Below the pieces are notes generated by a model. That model ran no database searches, was not told the origin of the DNA, and saw only the letters and a list, made by a program, of their open reading frames with translations. From Edaphochlamys debaryana (taxonomy: Eukaryota; Chlorophyta; Chlorophyceae; Chlamydomonadales), in assembly GCA_016858145.1 (NCBI GenBank), contig JAEHOE010000112.1:62001-126000 (forward strand): a stretch of DNA of 64,000 nt, read 5' to 3'. Position numbers and translations under genes: made by a program. Below, piece after piece: positions 10,702-21,858 of this stretch (within the stretch, counting starts at the first letter, position 1; every line of letters begins with the position of its first letter).

Positions 10702-13700
10702 ATGGTTCTAATACTCGCAGCGCTGGCGTCTGGGCTCGCCGTCGCGTCGGCAACCTCCGTCGGTCCGCGTGACAGACGGGACGTGGCCGACCACCTCCAA
10801 CAGCGTTCGGCAGCCGGCGCCTCACACCTAGCCGCATCGGCAGTAGCGACAACGGCCCCGGCCGACCTCCTAGAACTAGACGTCGGGCCAGAGGCGGAGA
10901 GGCGAGAGCTGCAGGGCGGCCTGTGGGGCGACGGCGGGAAGAGGAAGCGGCCTCCGCCTCCGCCCTCACAGCTGCCCCCAGAGGTGCCGCCCTTCCCTCC
11001 TTCGCCCCCCGCCTCCATGCGGCCCCCTCGCAACCGGGGGCGCTCGCCGCCGCCCCGGCTCCCCCAGGAGCCCCTCGCCCCGCCCCCGCCCCAGCCCTCG
11101 GAACCGGTCCCCAGCCCCACGGGCACGGACGCCTCGCCCCCCCCCCGGCGGCGGAAGCTCCCGCCGCCCCCCCGTGCGCCGGCTCAGCCTTCAGAGCCGG
11201 CAGAGCCGCGGCCCCCCCTCCCGCTCACCCCCTTCCCCCAAACCCCCGGTCGCCAAGTCTCCACCCCTCCCTCGGGTGCCCGCCACCTCCCCGCCACCTG
11301 CCTTCACAGCCTCACCCCCCCCAATCCGCCGGCGGCGCACCCCCCCTCCACCGCCGGTCCTTTCCCAAGAGGACTTCGCCCCTCCCCCCATGGAGCCAGA
11401 CGCCCCAGACAATGCCGATCGGCCCTTTGGCCCCGCCACCCCCTCTCAGCCCCAAGTCCCAGCGCCGCCTCTGCAGCCGCTGTGGCCGCCCCTGGCGCCC
11501 TCGCCGCCGCCCTTCCCGCCCTCGCGCGTGCTCCCGCCCAACGAGGGAGATGAAGAGCTCCGGCGCATCGGGTCGTACAGGCGCGCCGCCACCTCCATGA
11601 TCGTTGCCGTACACATGGCGGCCATCCCGGGAACGGACCGCTTCCTCTTCATGGAGAGGCCCAGCGGGTGAGTCAGCGTGGGCCTGTCTGGGCCTCGGTA
11701 GGGCCTCCCATGGGGAGGACTTTGGCGGGCCAAGAGGGTACCCAGAAGCCAGGGGACCAGTAAGGCTGTGGAAATAGGGCTCGGGTGGACTGGCCGAGGG
11801 CGCCTGGGGCCCGCAGGGGGAAGGGGTCCAGGGCGTCTTGAGGGGGGGAAGGAGAGCACGGCCTGGCGTCCCCCCTTGCTTGGTGCGCGGCGCCCTGTCG
11901 GGGACCCTGGAGCCGGAGGGGAGGGGCGAGGGGAGGGGAGGGGCGCGAGTGCCGGGCAACCAGCGAACACCTGGGGTCGAGGTACCGGCCCGCTCGCAGT
12001 CGCGCTTGCTCCAACCCACCTCCCCTCACCCTTTCCCCACCTCCCCCGACCCTCGCCCCACCTCCTCCCCCCACCGCCTCACCCCCCCCTCCACCCCAGC
12101 TACCACCCCGACAACTCCCGCACCATCGCCGGCTTCCTGGACGTGCCCACCGGCAAGTGGACGCACATCTTCTCCCCCGACGGCCTCTTCTGCTGCGGGC
12201 ACACCATGCTGGACAGCGGCAACGTGCTCATCGTGGGGGGGCACCAGGTGGGGGGGGGCCGGGGGGGCTGCGGGGTGTGTTTCGGGGGGCGTGTGGCACG
12301 TTGCGAGGAGACCAGAGAGGTGGGTGCCCAAGCGGTGACCGAGTCGCCAGCCCCATCCGTCCTCACCTGCTTGCCCGCTGCGCGCCCTCCACCACCACCA
12401 CCATCACCACCCCTGCAGGCCAATGCGGGCTACCCCGACGGCATGAAGTCCATCCGCACCTTCGACCGCTCCTGCACGGACCTGCAGCTGCGCAAGGTCC
12501 GGGAGATGGGCTGGCGGAGGTGGTGAGTGCGTGTGTGAGGGGGGCGGGAGGGCGGGGCGGTGTGGCAAGAGGGGTGTGAAGGGTGGGGTCCGGCCGGGGC
12601 CGAGACCCCCTCAATAACGGGGACAAGGGGGGCCTACTGCGCGTGTGCGGGCCCGGCAGCAGCCGAGGACGCTGCGGAGCACACACCCGCCCGCCCACCC
12701 ACCCTCCCCCCCTCCCCGCAGGTACCCCTCCGCCACGCTCCTCCCCGACGGCCGCGTGCTCATCATGGGCGGCACGCAGGGCGTGGGCGCCGGCACCGCC
12801 AACAACCCCTTCTGGGAGCTCTACAACCCCCGCACCAACGCCATCGACGCCTTCGCCATGCGCCCGGGCTTCCTGGACGCATCCAACCAGGTGTGTGGGG
12901 GGGGGAACGGGGGCTTGGGGGGGGGGGACTGAACAGATACCCTCAGCAAACCCGCCGGGGGCGGGGGCGGGGACGGGTGCTCCATGCGATGCGAGGGCTG
13001 CATGCCCCGGCCGGCCTGACGGCGTACTGATCTTTCCTTGACTTACGCGATCCCGTGCCCGTGTCGTACGTACGACCCCCAGATCTACTACCCCTTCAAC
13101 TACGTGCTGCCCTCCGGTCACATGTTCGTCTTCTGCGGCCGCGTGGGTTTCATCCTGGACTGGACGACCAACACGTGGCGCCAGCCCATGCCCCGCCTGC
13201 GCGGGTACGGCAACACGCAGTTCCCGTTCACGGGCACCTCTGTGATGCTGGGGCTGTACCCGGAGCGGGACTACAAGGTGGGGGGGGGAAGGGGGGGAGT
13301 ATGGGGCGTAGGGGGAGGGGGAGGGAAGGGGGGGAGAAGCCACGGGCTCTGGAGGGTGTAGGCAGCCAAGCCCTGTGGCGCCCGCGACCCCGCTCAGCTC
13401 CTAACACCCACCACCACCACCTTCCCCCTCCCTGCACACACACCCCAGGTGGAGGTCATGCTGTTCGGCGGTCAGCGCGAGTACGCCACCAAGGACCTAT
13501 CGGTGATTGCCAACCGGGGCGTCAACCGCATGAGCCTCGACTTTGACGCCTCCACCGGCAACTACACCTTTGGCGACGGCTGGGTGGAGGAGCAGATGAG
13601 CCGCGGCCGGGTGATGCCCGACTCGGTGCTGCTGCCTAACGGCCGGGTGGTCATCCTGAACGGAGCCAACGTGAGAGGGGCTGGGGGACATGGAGGGAAG

Positions 13701-15050
13701 GGGGGGATCGGACCACTCGGGGGTTGAATCGGGGCAAGGACTGCTGGAAGGACGGTGTCACACACTCCTGCTTACATAGGAGCCCCCAACACCCGCGCTT
13801 CCCCCCGGCCCCCTCCCTCCCCCCCCACCGCAGGAGGGCCTGGCCGGCGACTCTGCCGGCGGCGGCGAGTCCCGCGCCGACTACCCGGTGCTGTACGCCG
13901 AGGAGTACAACCCGTACGCCCCCCGCGGGCAGCGCTTCACGGAGATGGCGTGGACCAACATCGCGCGCATGTGGGTGGCGGCGGGGGGAGGGGGAGGGGG
14001 GGGAGAGGGCACGTGGAGGATACCGTAGTGGAGGAGTGGGAGGGAGGGAGGAAAAGGGAGGGGAGGAAGGAGGAAGGCAAGCGGGCGGGATTGGGGTGTG
14101 ATGGATGTGGAGGGGCAGGGCGAGATGAGGGGCGCCGGCAGCCCCTGCGACTCCTCGCGTACCCCCTCGGCTGCCCCTGACCCCATCCCCCACCCCCACC
14201 TCTATCCCACCCCCCACCCCCCCAGGTACCACTCCACCGCCTGCCTCACCACCAACGGCACTGTGCTGGTGGCGGGCTGCGACCGCTGCTACCGCTTCGT
14301 GGTGCGTGGGGGGGGAAGGCGGGGGGGGGTGGGAAGAGGAAGGGGCGGGGGAGTGGGGGGGTAAGGGGGTTGGCGTAGGACTGCCGCCTCCCGGCCGCCG
14401 CTCTGTGGTACAGCCAGTGCGCTTGCGGGCTTGCGGGCACGGAGGCCCGGATTCAGAAACAGACAACGACCCCTCCCATCCCCACCACCTGCCCGCCCCG
14501 CTCACGCCCGCACCCCCCTGCCGCCCGCACCCCACCCTACCATTCCACGCAGGTGAACGACGGCTGGGACATCTCGTACTCCCCCACCAGCAAGGCCGAG
14601 TACCGCGTGGAGATCTACACGCCGCCGTACGTGTACTTCGAAAACGTCAAGCCCGCGATCGTGTCCACGCAGGACGAGGTCATGCCGTACGGCGGCACGT
14701 TCCGGGTCGTGTACGGCTTCCCCTCGATCCAGGGCGGCGGCCCGGGCGGCGCGCCGCTGTCGTTCAACGCGACCCGCAACAGCCCGCCCAACGGCCGCGG
14801 CAACGGAAACAACCCCCAACTGCGAGTGACTCAGGCCGTACTCGTGGCGCCTTGCTCGTGCACGCACTCCTTCAACACGCACCAGCGGTTGGTCGGGCTG
14901 GAGATTGTGTCGAACAACGCCGCGAGCGGCGAGCTGGTCGTGCGCGGCCCGCCCACCATCAACATTGCGCCGCCGGGCATGTACATGCTCTTTATCCTCA
15001 ACGGCGACATCTACTCCCGCGCCAGCTGGGTCAAGCTGGAGCGGCCCTGA
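10702..15050 (+). CDS. Secreted HRGP-type glyoxal oxidase (copper radical oxidase)
   Basis: Nine exons: 10702-11667, 12100-12247, 12419-12522, 12722-12890, 13083-13277, 13449-13670, 13834-13970, 14226-14301, 14553-15050. The product starts with a hydrophobic signal peptide (MVLILAALASGLAVASA), then a long Pro-rich pherophorin-like stalk (PPPPPSQ, SPPSPKPP, RRRRTPPPPP). A glyoxal/galactose oxidase domain and a DUF1929-type C-terminal domain follow. By homology with galactose oxidase all active-site residues are present: Cys in FCCGH and Tyr in RRWYPSATL (the Cys-Tyr cofactor), Tyr-His in MYHSTACL, and His in CTHSFNTHQR. Such enzymes oxidise aldehydes and release H2O2 in the cell wall or extracellular matrix. 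An upstream in-frame ATG at 10642 is possible; I prefer 10702 because the signal peptide follows directly. The stalk needs a +1 shift near 11207-11217 (C-rich run) to stay in the oxidase frame, so exon 1 has a natural or sequencing indel. Confidence 0.88.
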
Positions 15051-18000
15051 GCGTGCGCGTGCGTGGAGACGAGCCGGGCAGGCCCAGGGACAGGCCCACG
15101 GCAGGCCCCGGGCAGGCCTCGGCAGCAGGCCTTGGCTTCCTTCAGGGCTCGTCGGCTCTGTGACCTGACCGGCTCTGCATCAGCGATGACCTCACGGACT
15201 TCAACTCTTCCTTCTTGCTGAGCGGCTCTTATAGGTATTGTTTGCTGGATTTCACGCGGTGCTGAGGAGGCTAGGAGCTAGTGCATAGGGACTGCAACAG
15301 AGCGTCCGGTCCTAACCCCGTAATCGGGACTGTAGCATGGGGGGGGAACATGGGCTTCAGGTGGTGCGGTAGGGGGGCCAGGGGGCAAGCGTTAGGGGTC
15401 GGGTTCTGACAAGAGTGCCTTTCACTAGTCAGGAGGGGGCATGCTATGTGGTTTGGGGGGGGGGGGTGAAGAGTGCATGCACACCGGACCTCTAGACGGG
15501 GGCGCTTGGCCCCCAACGAGTTGATGCTTGCAGCGTTGCCCCATCGTTGCTCTTTCCTCTGGTTGTTCTAATCTTATCTTCATGCTGCGCTTTGGTTTGG
15601 TGAGCAGGGTCTCTCCACTTCGCTCTTTATTGAGCATAGAACGGCGCAGGCGAGGGCCGGCCGGTGATACCGTGCGTGCGCGGGTCATAGCACGCACGTG
15701 AGGCGCGCGAGGGCTAACAGGCTAACACATCAGCCCTACGTCTAATAAGCCAATATAGCACAATAGCACAATAGCTCGGCCTCTGGCCGTGCTGCTGGGG
15801 CCTCTGCGCCCCAGCGTGCTACGTTGCCCGATTTTTGTGGCCCCTTTGCGGGGCCTTCTCCTTCGTCCGCTGGCCTCGCGGCTGGCTGTTCGTCTCGCCT
15901 TCAGTGTCTCTGCCGCGCTGTCTGGGCGGCGCTGCATGTGGAGCTCGCTGGTGGAATCTTCTGGTCATCGCTCGCCTAGACGCTTGTGCCTGGGAAGCGC
16001 CCGGGCATGCGGGGAGCGGGCTGGGCGGGCCGGTATGCTGAACCTTGGTGATTCTTGGGGCGCCGGGTCCGCGCGTCGGCCGGCGTTTGGGGGCGCGCTT
16101 GGCCGGCGCTTCTGGTCGCCCCGATTTTGGCTGCGTGCTCCCCAGGTGGCTCTGGTCGGTCGGCTGCCTGGAGCTTTCGCTGGTGTTCTTCGTTCGTGGC
16201 GCTTCTTCGACGGGAGTGGCACGGCGCTGAGTAGGTGGTGCTGATGGCCCGTCGCGGGTGCGCGGTGCTCGCAGCGGAGGCCGCGCTCCCCGGGGGCAGT
16301 TTAGGATTGGCGCGTTACAGACGTTTCTGGCTTGGCCCATGGGGCCCGACTCTTGGCCGTGGGAGCTGTGCTCTCCCCGGCCCGCCTCTTTCGGGAGCTT
16401 CGGCTGCCCGCTTCTCGTGGGGGTTTGCGCCTGGCTGTGCGCCCCCCCCGGTCCTGTGCTGCGAGTAGGTGGTCTGTCTGGCGGTAGTGGAACTTTGGAG
16501 CTTGGATTCGGTGGTGCGGACGTGCTGTGGACATGGCGGGGCTCTGGCCCTGGACTCGGCTTCGGCCTGCTGATTCTTTCCCCGTGACCCGCGTGGGCCG
16601 GGTGTCTCAATTCTTTGGCTTGGTTGGAGTAGGTGGAGGCTCGGTAGTGGACGATCCCTTAGGGAACGCCTGGGGTCGGGGGAAGTTGACTCTCTCCCCC
16701 TTATGCGGGGCCGGCAGCTCGTCTGCCCGCTGGCCGCAACCCTGTAACGCGTCATTCCTAACAGGCAGGCTCCAGGGCAGGTAGCATGGCGAATGGTGTC
16801 GGGCGCAGCACTAGGCAGGCAGGCAGCTAGCGGTGCACCCTCTGTGGTGCAGGGATTCTGCCAGGCAAGGAGCACGTAGCATGCGAGGCCGAGGGCCGAT
16901 GAGCCAATGAGGTGACGGTTTGGTGATGAGGTGACGGTAGTGCCGCTTCCACATCCCCGGCGCAAGCCGCGGCGATGCGTGGCCACGAGATCGATGGTTG
17001 CGTACGATTGTACAATTGTAAGCGCAGCTGTGTTGGTATGCTCCGCTGCTCCCCACAGCAATTACTAACGTCCTGCTGCGCAGCGAGCCGGGCTCCCCCC
17101 TCGAGAAAAAAATGTGAACGCTATGCTTGCAGGGGCCGTGCAGCGTCGTCCGTATGATGACGAAGGGGGATGGAGCTCGCCGCAACGAAGGGGGCGGGGA
17201 AGTTGAGGGGGCCAGCGTGCCGAGGTGGATGGGGCAGCCCGGGGAGGTGGGCAAGGACTACCGCAACTTCAGCCCCAACAGCAGGGCGTGATGATCAGGC
17301 CGTCCAACCCACCGCTTGGCTCTGAAGCGCGCAGATTCCCGACTCGTAGAACGACACGGTATGCCATCGCCGGGATGCTCACGTAGTACCGAATATTTCA
17401 GCATTGCTTCGACCTTCTCTAGCGACGTCTATGCCAATGCTCACGATGCTGGCATTCGCACTTGCGGTATCGCTACGTCCACGTCCCTGCCTCCGATGCG
17501 GCGCGCGTTCAACTTTCGTGGCCAGCTGTGTCTTATCGTAAAATGGCATAAGCGCCTGTAATGCTTCAAAACGGCGGGCTTCTTCAGCTCGGCAGTTCGG
17601 CACCCGACATGCGGCCGAGTGAATCATCACTGCTCTCAAAAAAGAAGTTCGGCGATAACAGGTGGACAAGAGCGAGCAAAGGGCTGTCTGCTTGCGCTCC
17701 CGCCCGCAAGCTGCACGCGGACCGGACCGAACCGGCGGATCGTTCACACTTCTATCTGGGGGACATCTTGACTGTTAGTCGTCCACCAGCGTCGCGCTTG
17801 CGCCGCCGTCCAGGGCTTATTCATACAGCTACGAATTCTAATCTCACTCCCCCATCTCGTCCCTTTTTGAGTCAGCCAGGCGTTTCGGGGCGAATTAATC
17901 TAAGGGCCGGGGTGGGGGTGCCTTTGACCCCAAAAGCCCTGTCTTGCCCCTGAAGGGGCGAGCCAACCTGAAGACCGACGCTGGGGCCAGGGGCGCCGGG

Positions 18001-18976
18001 CTCCAGGCCAGAGAGTGGGGCACGGCTGTCTCCTACAGTTTCCTGGTCTCGCCAAGGGAGCGGGAGTAACGGGGACTGGCTCCACGCGCTGCCGCCTCCT
18101 CCCATTGCGTCACGAGGGGCGGTCTCCGCACCCCATAGCGCAGGGCAGGGCTCCGTGGCTGTCTGCGCCTTTCCCTGATGGGCGCTGTCTGTCTTCGAGC
18201 GGGATGAACTGCGGCGGGTGGGGTCGGAGCCTTGGGGGCCGTGGGGATGGCAGGTCCCTGCGAGGTGGCAGTATGGGCAGCGAGCACCATACACTCCAGG
18301 CCCTCACGCGAGCGGCCATGTACGTACACCAACAACGTACACCATGCCCTCGAGGGCGCTCTCTCGAGGCCGCGCCGTAAACCCACACAATCCATATCCA
18401 AGGCCCCGGGTCCCCCGCATCCAAGCCCCATTCCCAACAGTCAGGTGTCCAAGAAGTCCCCAACTCAAAAGTCACGCAGTCACCCAGTCAGCCTGTCGTC
18501 CAGCCAGCTAGCAGCGGCAGTACGCACTCCAGAGCAGCAGCCTCAAGCCACGCCTCAAGGCGCCAAACACCCCGGCGATCCCACACGGCAACTATATACC
18601 ACCCGTCCGAGGAGGTGGTTGAGGGCCAGGCCACATCACAGCCAATGCCGGCGGGTTCCAGAGCAAGGAGTCAACGTCGCCGTGAACATCAGAACACGTC
18701 ATTGTCGTATGCACAGGAAGTCAGAAGCCACCCAGCAGCTCTCGCACCCTGTCCCCAAGGCCCCCCCCCTCCCACCTGGCAAGCCATGACCTCGCCCCGT
18801 GGGCTCAGTGCCTGGCACACCCCCGGCAAGGCGCCTCCTGCCACACCGCCCCCCCCCCCAGTCATGCGATGTACGGCACTGCAGTCACCCCCACACCGGC
18901 CCTCCGCCGCCGCCCGCCCGCCCCGGTGGTCAACACCAGTCACCCCCGCCTTCCCCCCCCGCCCCTTCGTCAGTGC
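15051..18976. other. 3.9-kb gene-poor interval with transposon-like debris
   Basis: No gene can be supported. The first few hundred bases are presumably the 3' UTR of the glyoxal oxidase. Between 15.8 and 16.6 kb a 263-codon frame is open on the minus strand, Arg/Pro/Ser-rich and without a recognisable domain. Between 17.0 and 17.9 kb the base composition is noticeably less GC-rich and holds a 122-codon minus-strand frame (17379-17747) of no recognised family. The repeat at 17118-17190 suggests old mobile DNA. Confidence 0.45.
17118..17190 (+). repeat. Dispersed repeat segment, copy 2
   Basis: Diverged partner of 9187-9260; it starts CTATGCTTGCAGGGGCC and shares the following GTGCAGCGTCGTCCG-like block. 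It sits in a gene-free, relatively AT-richer stretch. Confidence 0.6.
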
Positions 18977-21405
18977 TCAATAGCCACCGTGCCCAGACCC
19001 GCGCGCCTGGGGCTGAGCTAGCGCCTGCGCCCCCCCCTCACCCCCGCCCCCTCCACCCGCCTGGCCGTACCCTCCGTAGCCCCCCGCATCCGGCGGCGCG
19101 CCGCCATGCGAGGGCAGGTACCCCGGCGGCGGGGGCGCAGCGCCGCCGCCGGTCCCCGAGCCGTGCTGCGACGGCGCCGGCGAGTGCTGTCCGTGCTGCG
19201 CCTGCTGCGGGGGCGGCAGGGCCATCAGCGTGCGGCGCGAGGGCGTGTCCCCCGGCGCCCCCAGGCTGCCGTACGCCCCGGGCGGCAGCGGTGGCAGTAT
19301 GGGAGACGAAAGGGTGGCGGTGTACGGCACCACCACGGGGCCGTCGCGGCCGGGCGGGGCGTGGCCTGGGGGACAGATGGCGTTGGGGGCACCGGGGGCC
19401 GAAGGGGGGCGGGGAGGGAGTGCAGCGTCAGGGCGAGGGGAGCGGGCGAAGGCAGACGAGGTCATATGCAATCCTGCCACGCTCGAACTACCACACCAAA
19501 CCCCGCACTCGTCCTGTAGACCCCTGGGCACTGCCAAACACAATGCACACCCTTGGAGGGAATGCGCCCCCCCCCGCCCCCCCCCCCGCCCCACGCACCC
19601 AGGGCCGCGGGCGGCAGCAGCGTGAGGGTGCCCTTCATGACGGAGGGGCCCATGCCGGGGGGGTAGGCGGGCAGGGCGGCCAGGGACTTGGCGGCAAAGG
19701 TGGACATGTCGTCGGTGGGGGCGGGGGCGACCTGGGGGGGGGGCGGGGAAGGGGGGGCGGAGGGGAGGGGGGCTGGGTGGAGGGGGCCTCTGTGCGGGAG
19801 GGGTAAGTGCGGATTGAGGGAACCGTTGGGGGGCCGGCTGTCTATGAAAGCGAGCGCCCTCACAGCCCTGAGCACCGTCAGGACGGCGGGGGGCAGCGAG
19901 CCGGCTGTACACCCCCTGAGGCCCTCTGCCTCGGCGGTCTGCACCTGCATGCACAGGCCTGCATACGTTCCCCCCCTCCCCCCATTCCCCTCATATTGCC
20001 CTCTCCTCCCTCCACCGCGCTGCCCCGACTCCCCCTCCCCCCGTCCCTCGCCCTCCTCCCCCTCCCCCTCTCCCCTCCCCTCACCCGCATGCCCGGCGGC
20101 ACCCGCCACCACACCAGCCAGGCGCCCAGGCAGCACAGCAGCAGCGCCACCAGCCCCCCCAGGCACGACCCCACGACGATGAGCACGATCTCAAAGTTGC
20201 TCAGGCCCCCGTCGTCGCCGCCGCCGCCGGGGGAGGGCTCAAAGGTGCCTGGCGAGGGCGGCAGGAGGGGGGCGTGCGGACGGGGTGGTGAGGGAGAGGG
20301 CGAGGAGGGCTGTAAGGATGGGCCTGCTGCTGACTGGTGAGGGCCAGGACCCCCGAGCCCCCCTGAACCGGGAACCGTGTGGCCCCCGCCCCCCTCCCCC
20401 CTCCTCCCTCCTCCCTCCTCCTCCTGCCCCGCTGCGGGTGCCCCATGCAGCGCCCGGCCATGCCCTGCCCCCGCGAGCCCCTCCCGCCGGCCCCACCTCG
20501 CCACTGCCACCGCCACCGCCACCGCCACCCCCCATTCACACTGCCCTGAGAAAGGGCAGCGACGTAACGCCATACCCCCACACACACACACAACGCTCCT
20601 CCCCGGGGACCCAGCCGCCCGGCTGCGGCCTCCGCCGCCCCCCCCCGCCCCATGACGCCCGCGGGGAGCCCTCCCCCCCTCTGCACCCCGCTCCCTGCCT
20701 CGGTTGCCCCCTCCCTGATCCGCTCCCTTCTAGGTCAGCTCCCCGAACGCCACCCCCTAACTGCGAAGGGGGTGACTCCATACCCCCCCCCTCCTTGCCC
20801 CTCCCCCTGCCCCCCTGCCCACCCTCCCCCTTGCCCCTCTTCCCTCGCCCCCCCTCCCCCCTCTCACCCTCCACCACCAGGTCCACTTCCAGCGCCTCCC
20901 CTCTCCGTCCCCCTCCCCTCCCTTCCCCTGAGGCCCCCCTCTCCCCCCCCTCCGCCCCCCCTCCCCCAATGGCCTCACCCGACACCACCAGGTCCACATC
21001 CAGCGCCTCCGTCCCGTCCGTGTTGGCCACCACAAGGCACAGCGGCACGTCCCAGGGCTGCGGCGTGGAGCGCTGGCAGGCAGACACGCCGGTGCACTGC
21101 AGCGATTGCAGCGTGGGGTTGGAGCTGGGGCGGCACGCGGTCGTGCTCGTGCCCTCCGAGCAGGGCTGGTCCGTGAGGTAGAGCCAGGCCTTGTCGCTGC
21201 TCGCAAACATCTGAACCGTAATAGTGTAGTAGCCGCATGTGGCGAAGCGGCTTGAAGCGGGAATGGTGTGTGACCCCGTCGCGTCCACGCGCTGGCTAGC
21301 TGCTTGAGGCGTTTGGGTCAAGATGAGCAGCGCTATGAGGTTCCACGCCGCCCGCAGCGAGGGCCCCGGTGGGGCACATCGCCCTGGCGACCAGGGAAGA
21401 GCCAT
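18977..21405 (-). CDS. Single-pass type I membrane protein with Gly/Pro/Tyr-rich cytoplasmic tail
   Basis: Exons 20979-21405, 20085-20248, 19599-19731 and 18977-19365 join in phase to give 370 residues. A signal peptide (residues ~1-37, core WNLIALLILTQ) is followed by a ~105-residue ectodomain with seven or eight cysteines and the motif YYTITVQMFASSDKAWLYL, which may form a small disulphide-stabilised beta domain. Next come a Gly/Asp-rich linker, a strong membrane span (about 163-190, IVLIVVGSCLGGLVALLL) and a tail rich in Pro, Gln, Gly and Tyr (GGYGGYGQ). The topology suggests a cell-surface receptor or anchor. The ectodomain matches no family I know. The start at 21405 places the signal peptide at the N-terminus. 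Confidence 0.75.
20867..21016 (-). repeat. 111-bp-offset duplication of an exon end plus its splice donor
   Basis: The end of the first exon of the membrane-protein gene (encoding EALDVDLVVSG, with donor at 20977-20978) recurs 111 nt downstream as EALEVDLVVEG with its own donor (20866-20867). The stretch between the donors is stop-free in the coding frame. Splicing from the distal donor would insert 37 residues without changing phase. Confidence 0.75.
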
Positions 21406-21858
21406 ATAGCTCCAGCACCTATCGGTCACATGGTGAGAGCTAATCGAGACATGGGTCTCGCGTGGCGGCTTGCTGAAGTTGTCAGCTCGTCGCGGAAGGA
21501 TGCCGTGCCAGCAATTCACTGCGAGTCCAACAAAGCAGCGTGCTGCGTTACGAGCGAGCTTGTGTTGCTACAGGAATGCATACCCACAAGGCCCGGGCGC
21601 GCTACGAGCGCTGTCGTGCGGAACCCTGGTCCGCATCGCGGATCCCCGCCCCCCCGGCCCCGTGCCAACCCGCCTTGTTCCCCCGAGCGCCTCCGCCTGC
21701 TCCCCGGCCCCACGCCTTCACAGCTCGCCCCGCACGCCTCTTATCCCACTCCTTGTCATGTTCGTCCCTCTGCCTCCCCGCCTTCATGGCCGCAGGCCGG
21801 AAGTCCAGCCCGCCTCCTCGGCCGTCCCGCCCACACCCCTCGACTCAACCGCGCATCC
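21406..21858. promoter_or_regulatory. Spacer between two minus-strand genes
   Basis: About 450 bp hold the presumed 3' UTR of the unknown paralogue ending at 21859 and the promoter of the membrane-protein gene starting at 21405. I see no distinct motif. Confidence 0.35.

Noticed and set aside
15819..16610. 263-codon open frame on the minus strand, Arg/Pro/Ser-rich
   Set aside because: No domain, no splice context, biased composition; open frames of this size arise by chance in sequence this GC-rich. Kept only as part of the gene-poor interval.
17379..17747. 122-codon minus-strand frame in AT-richer DNA
   Set aside because: Less likely to be a GC artefact, but no homology, no start context and no exon partners found; more likely mobile-element debris.
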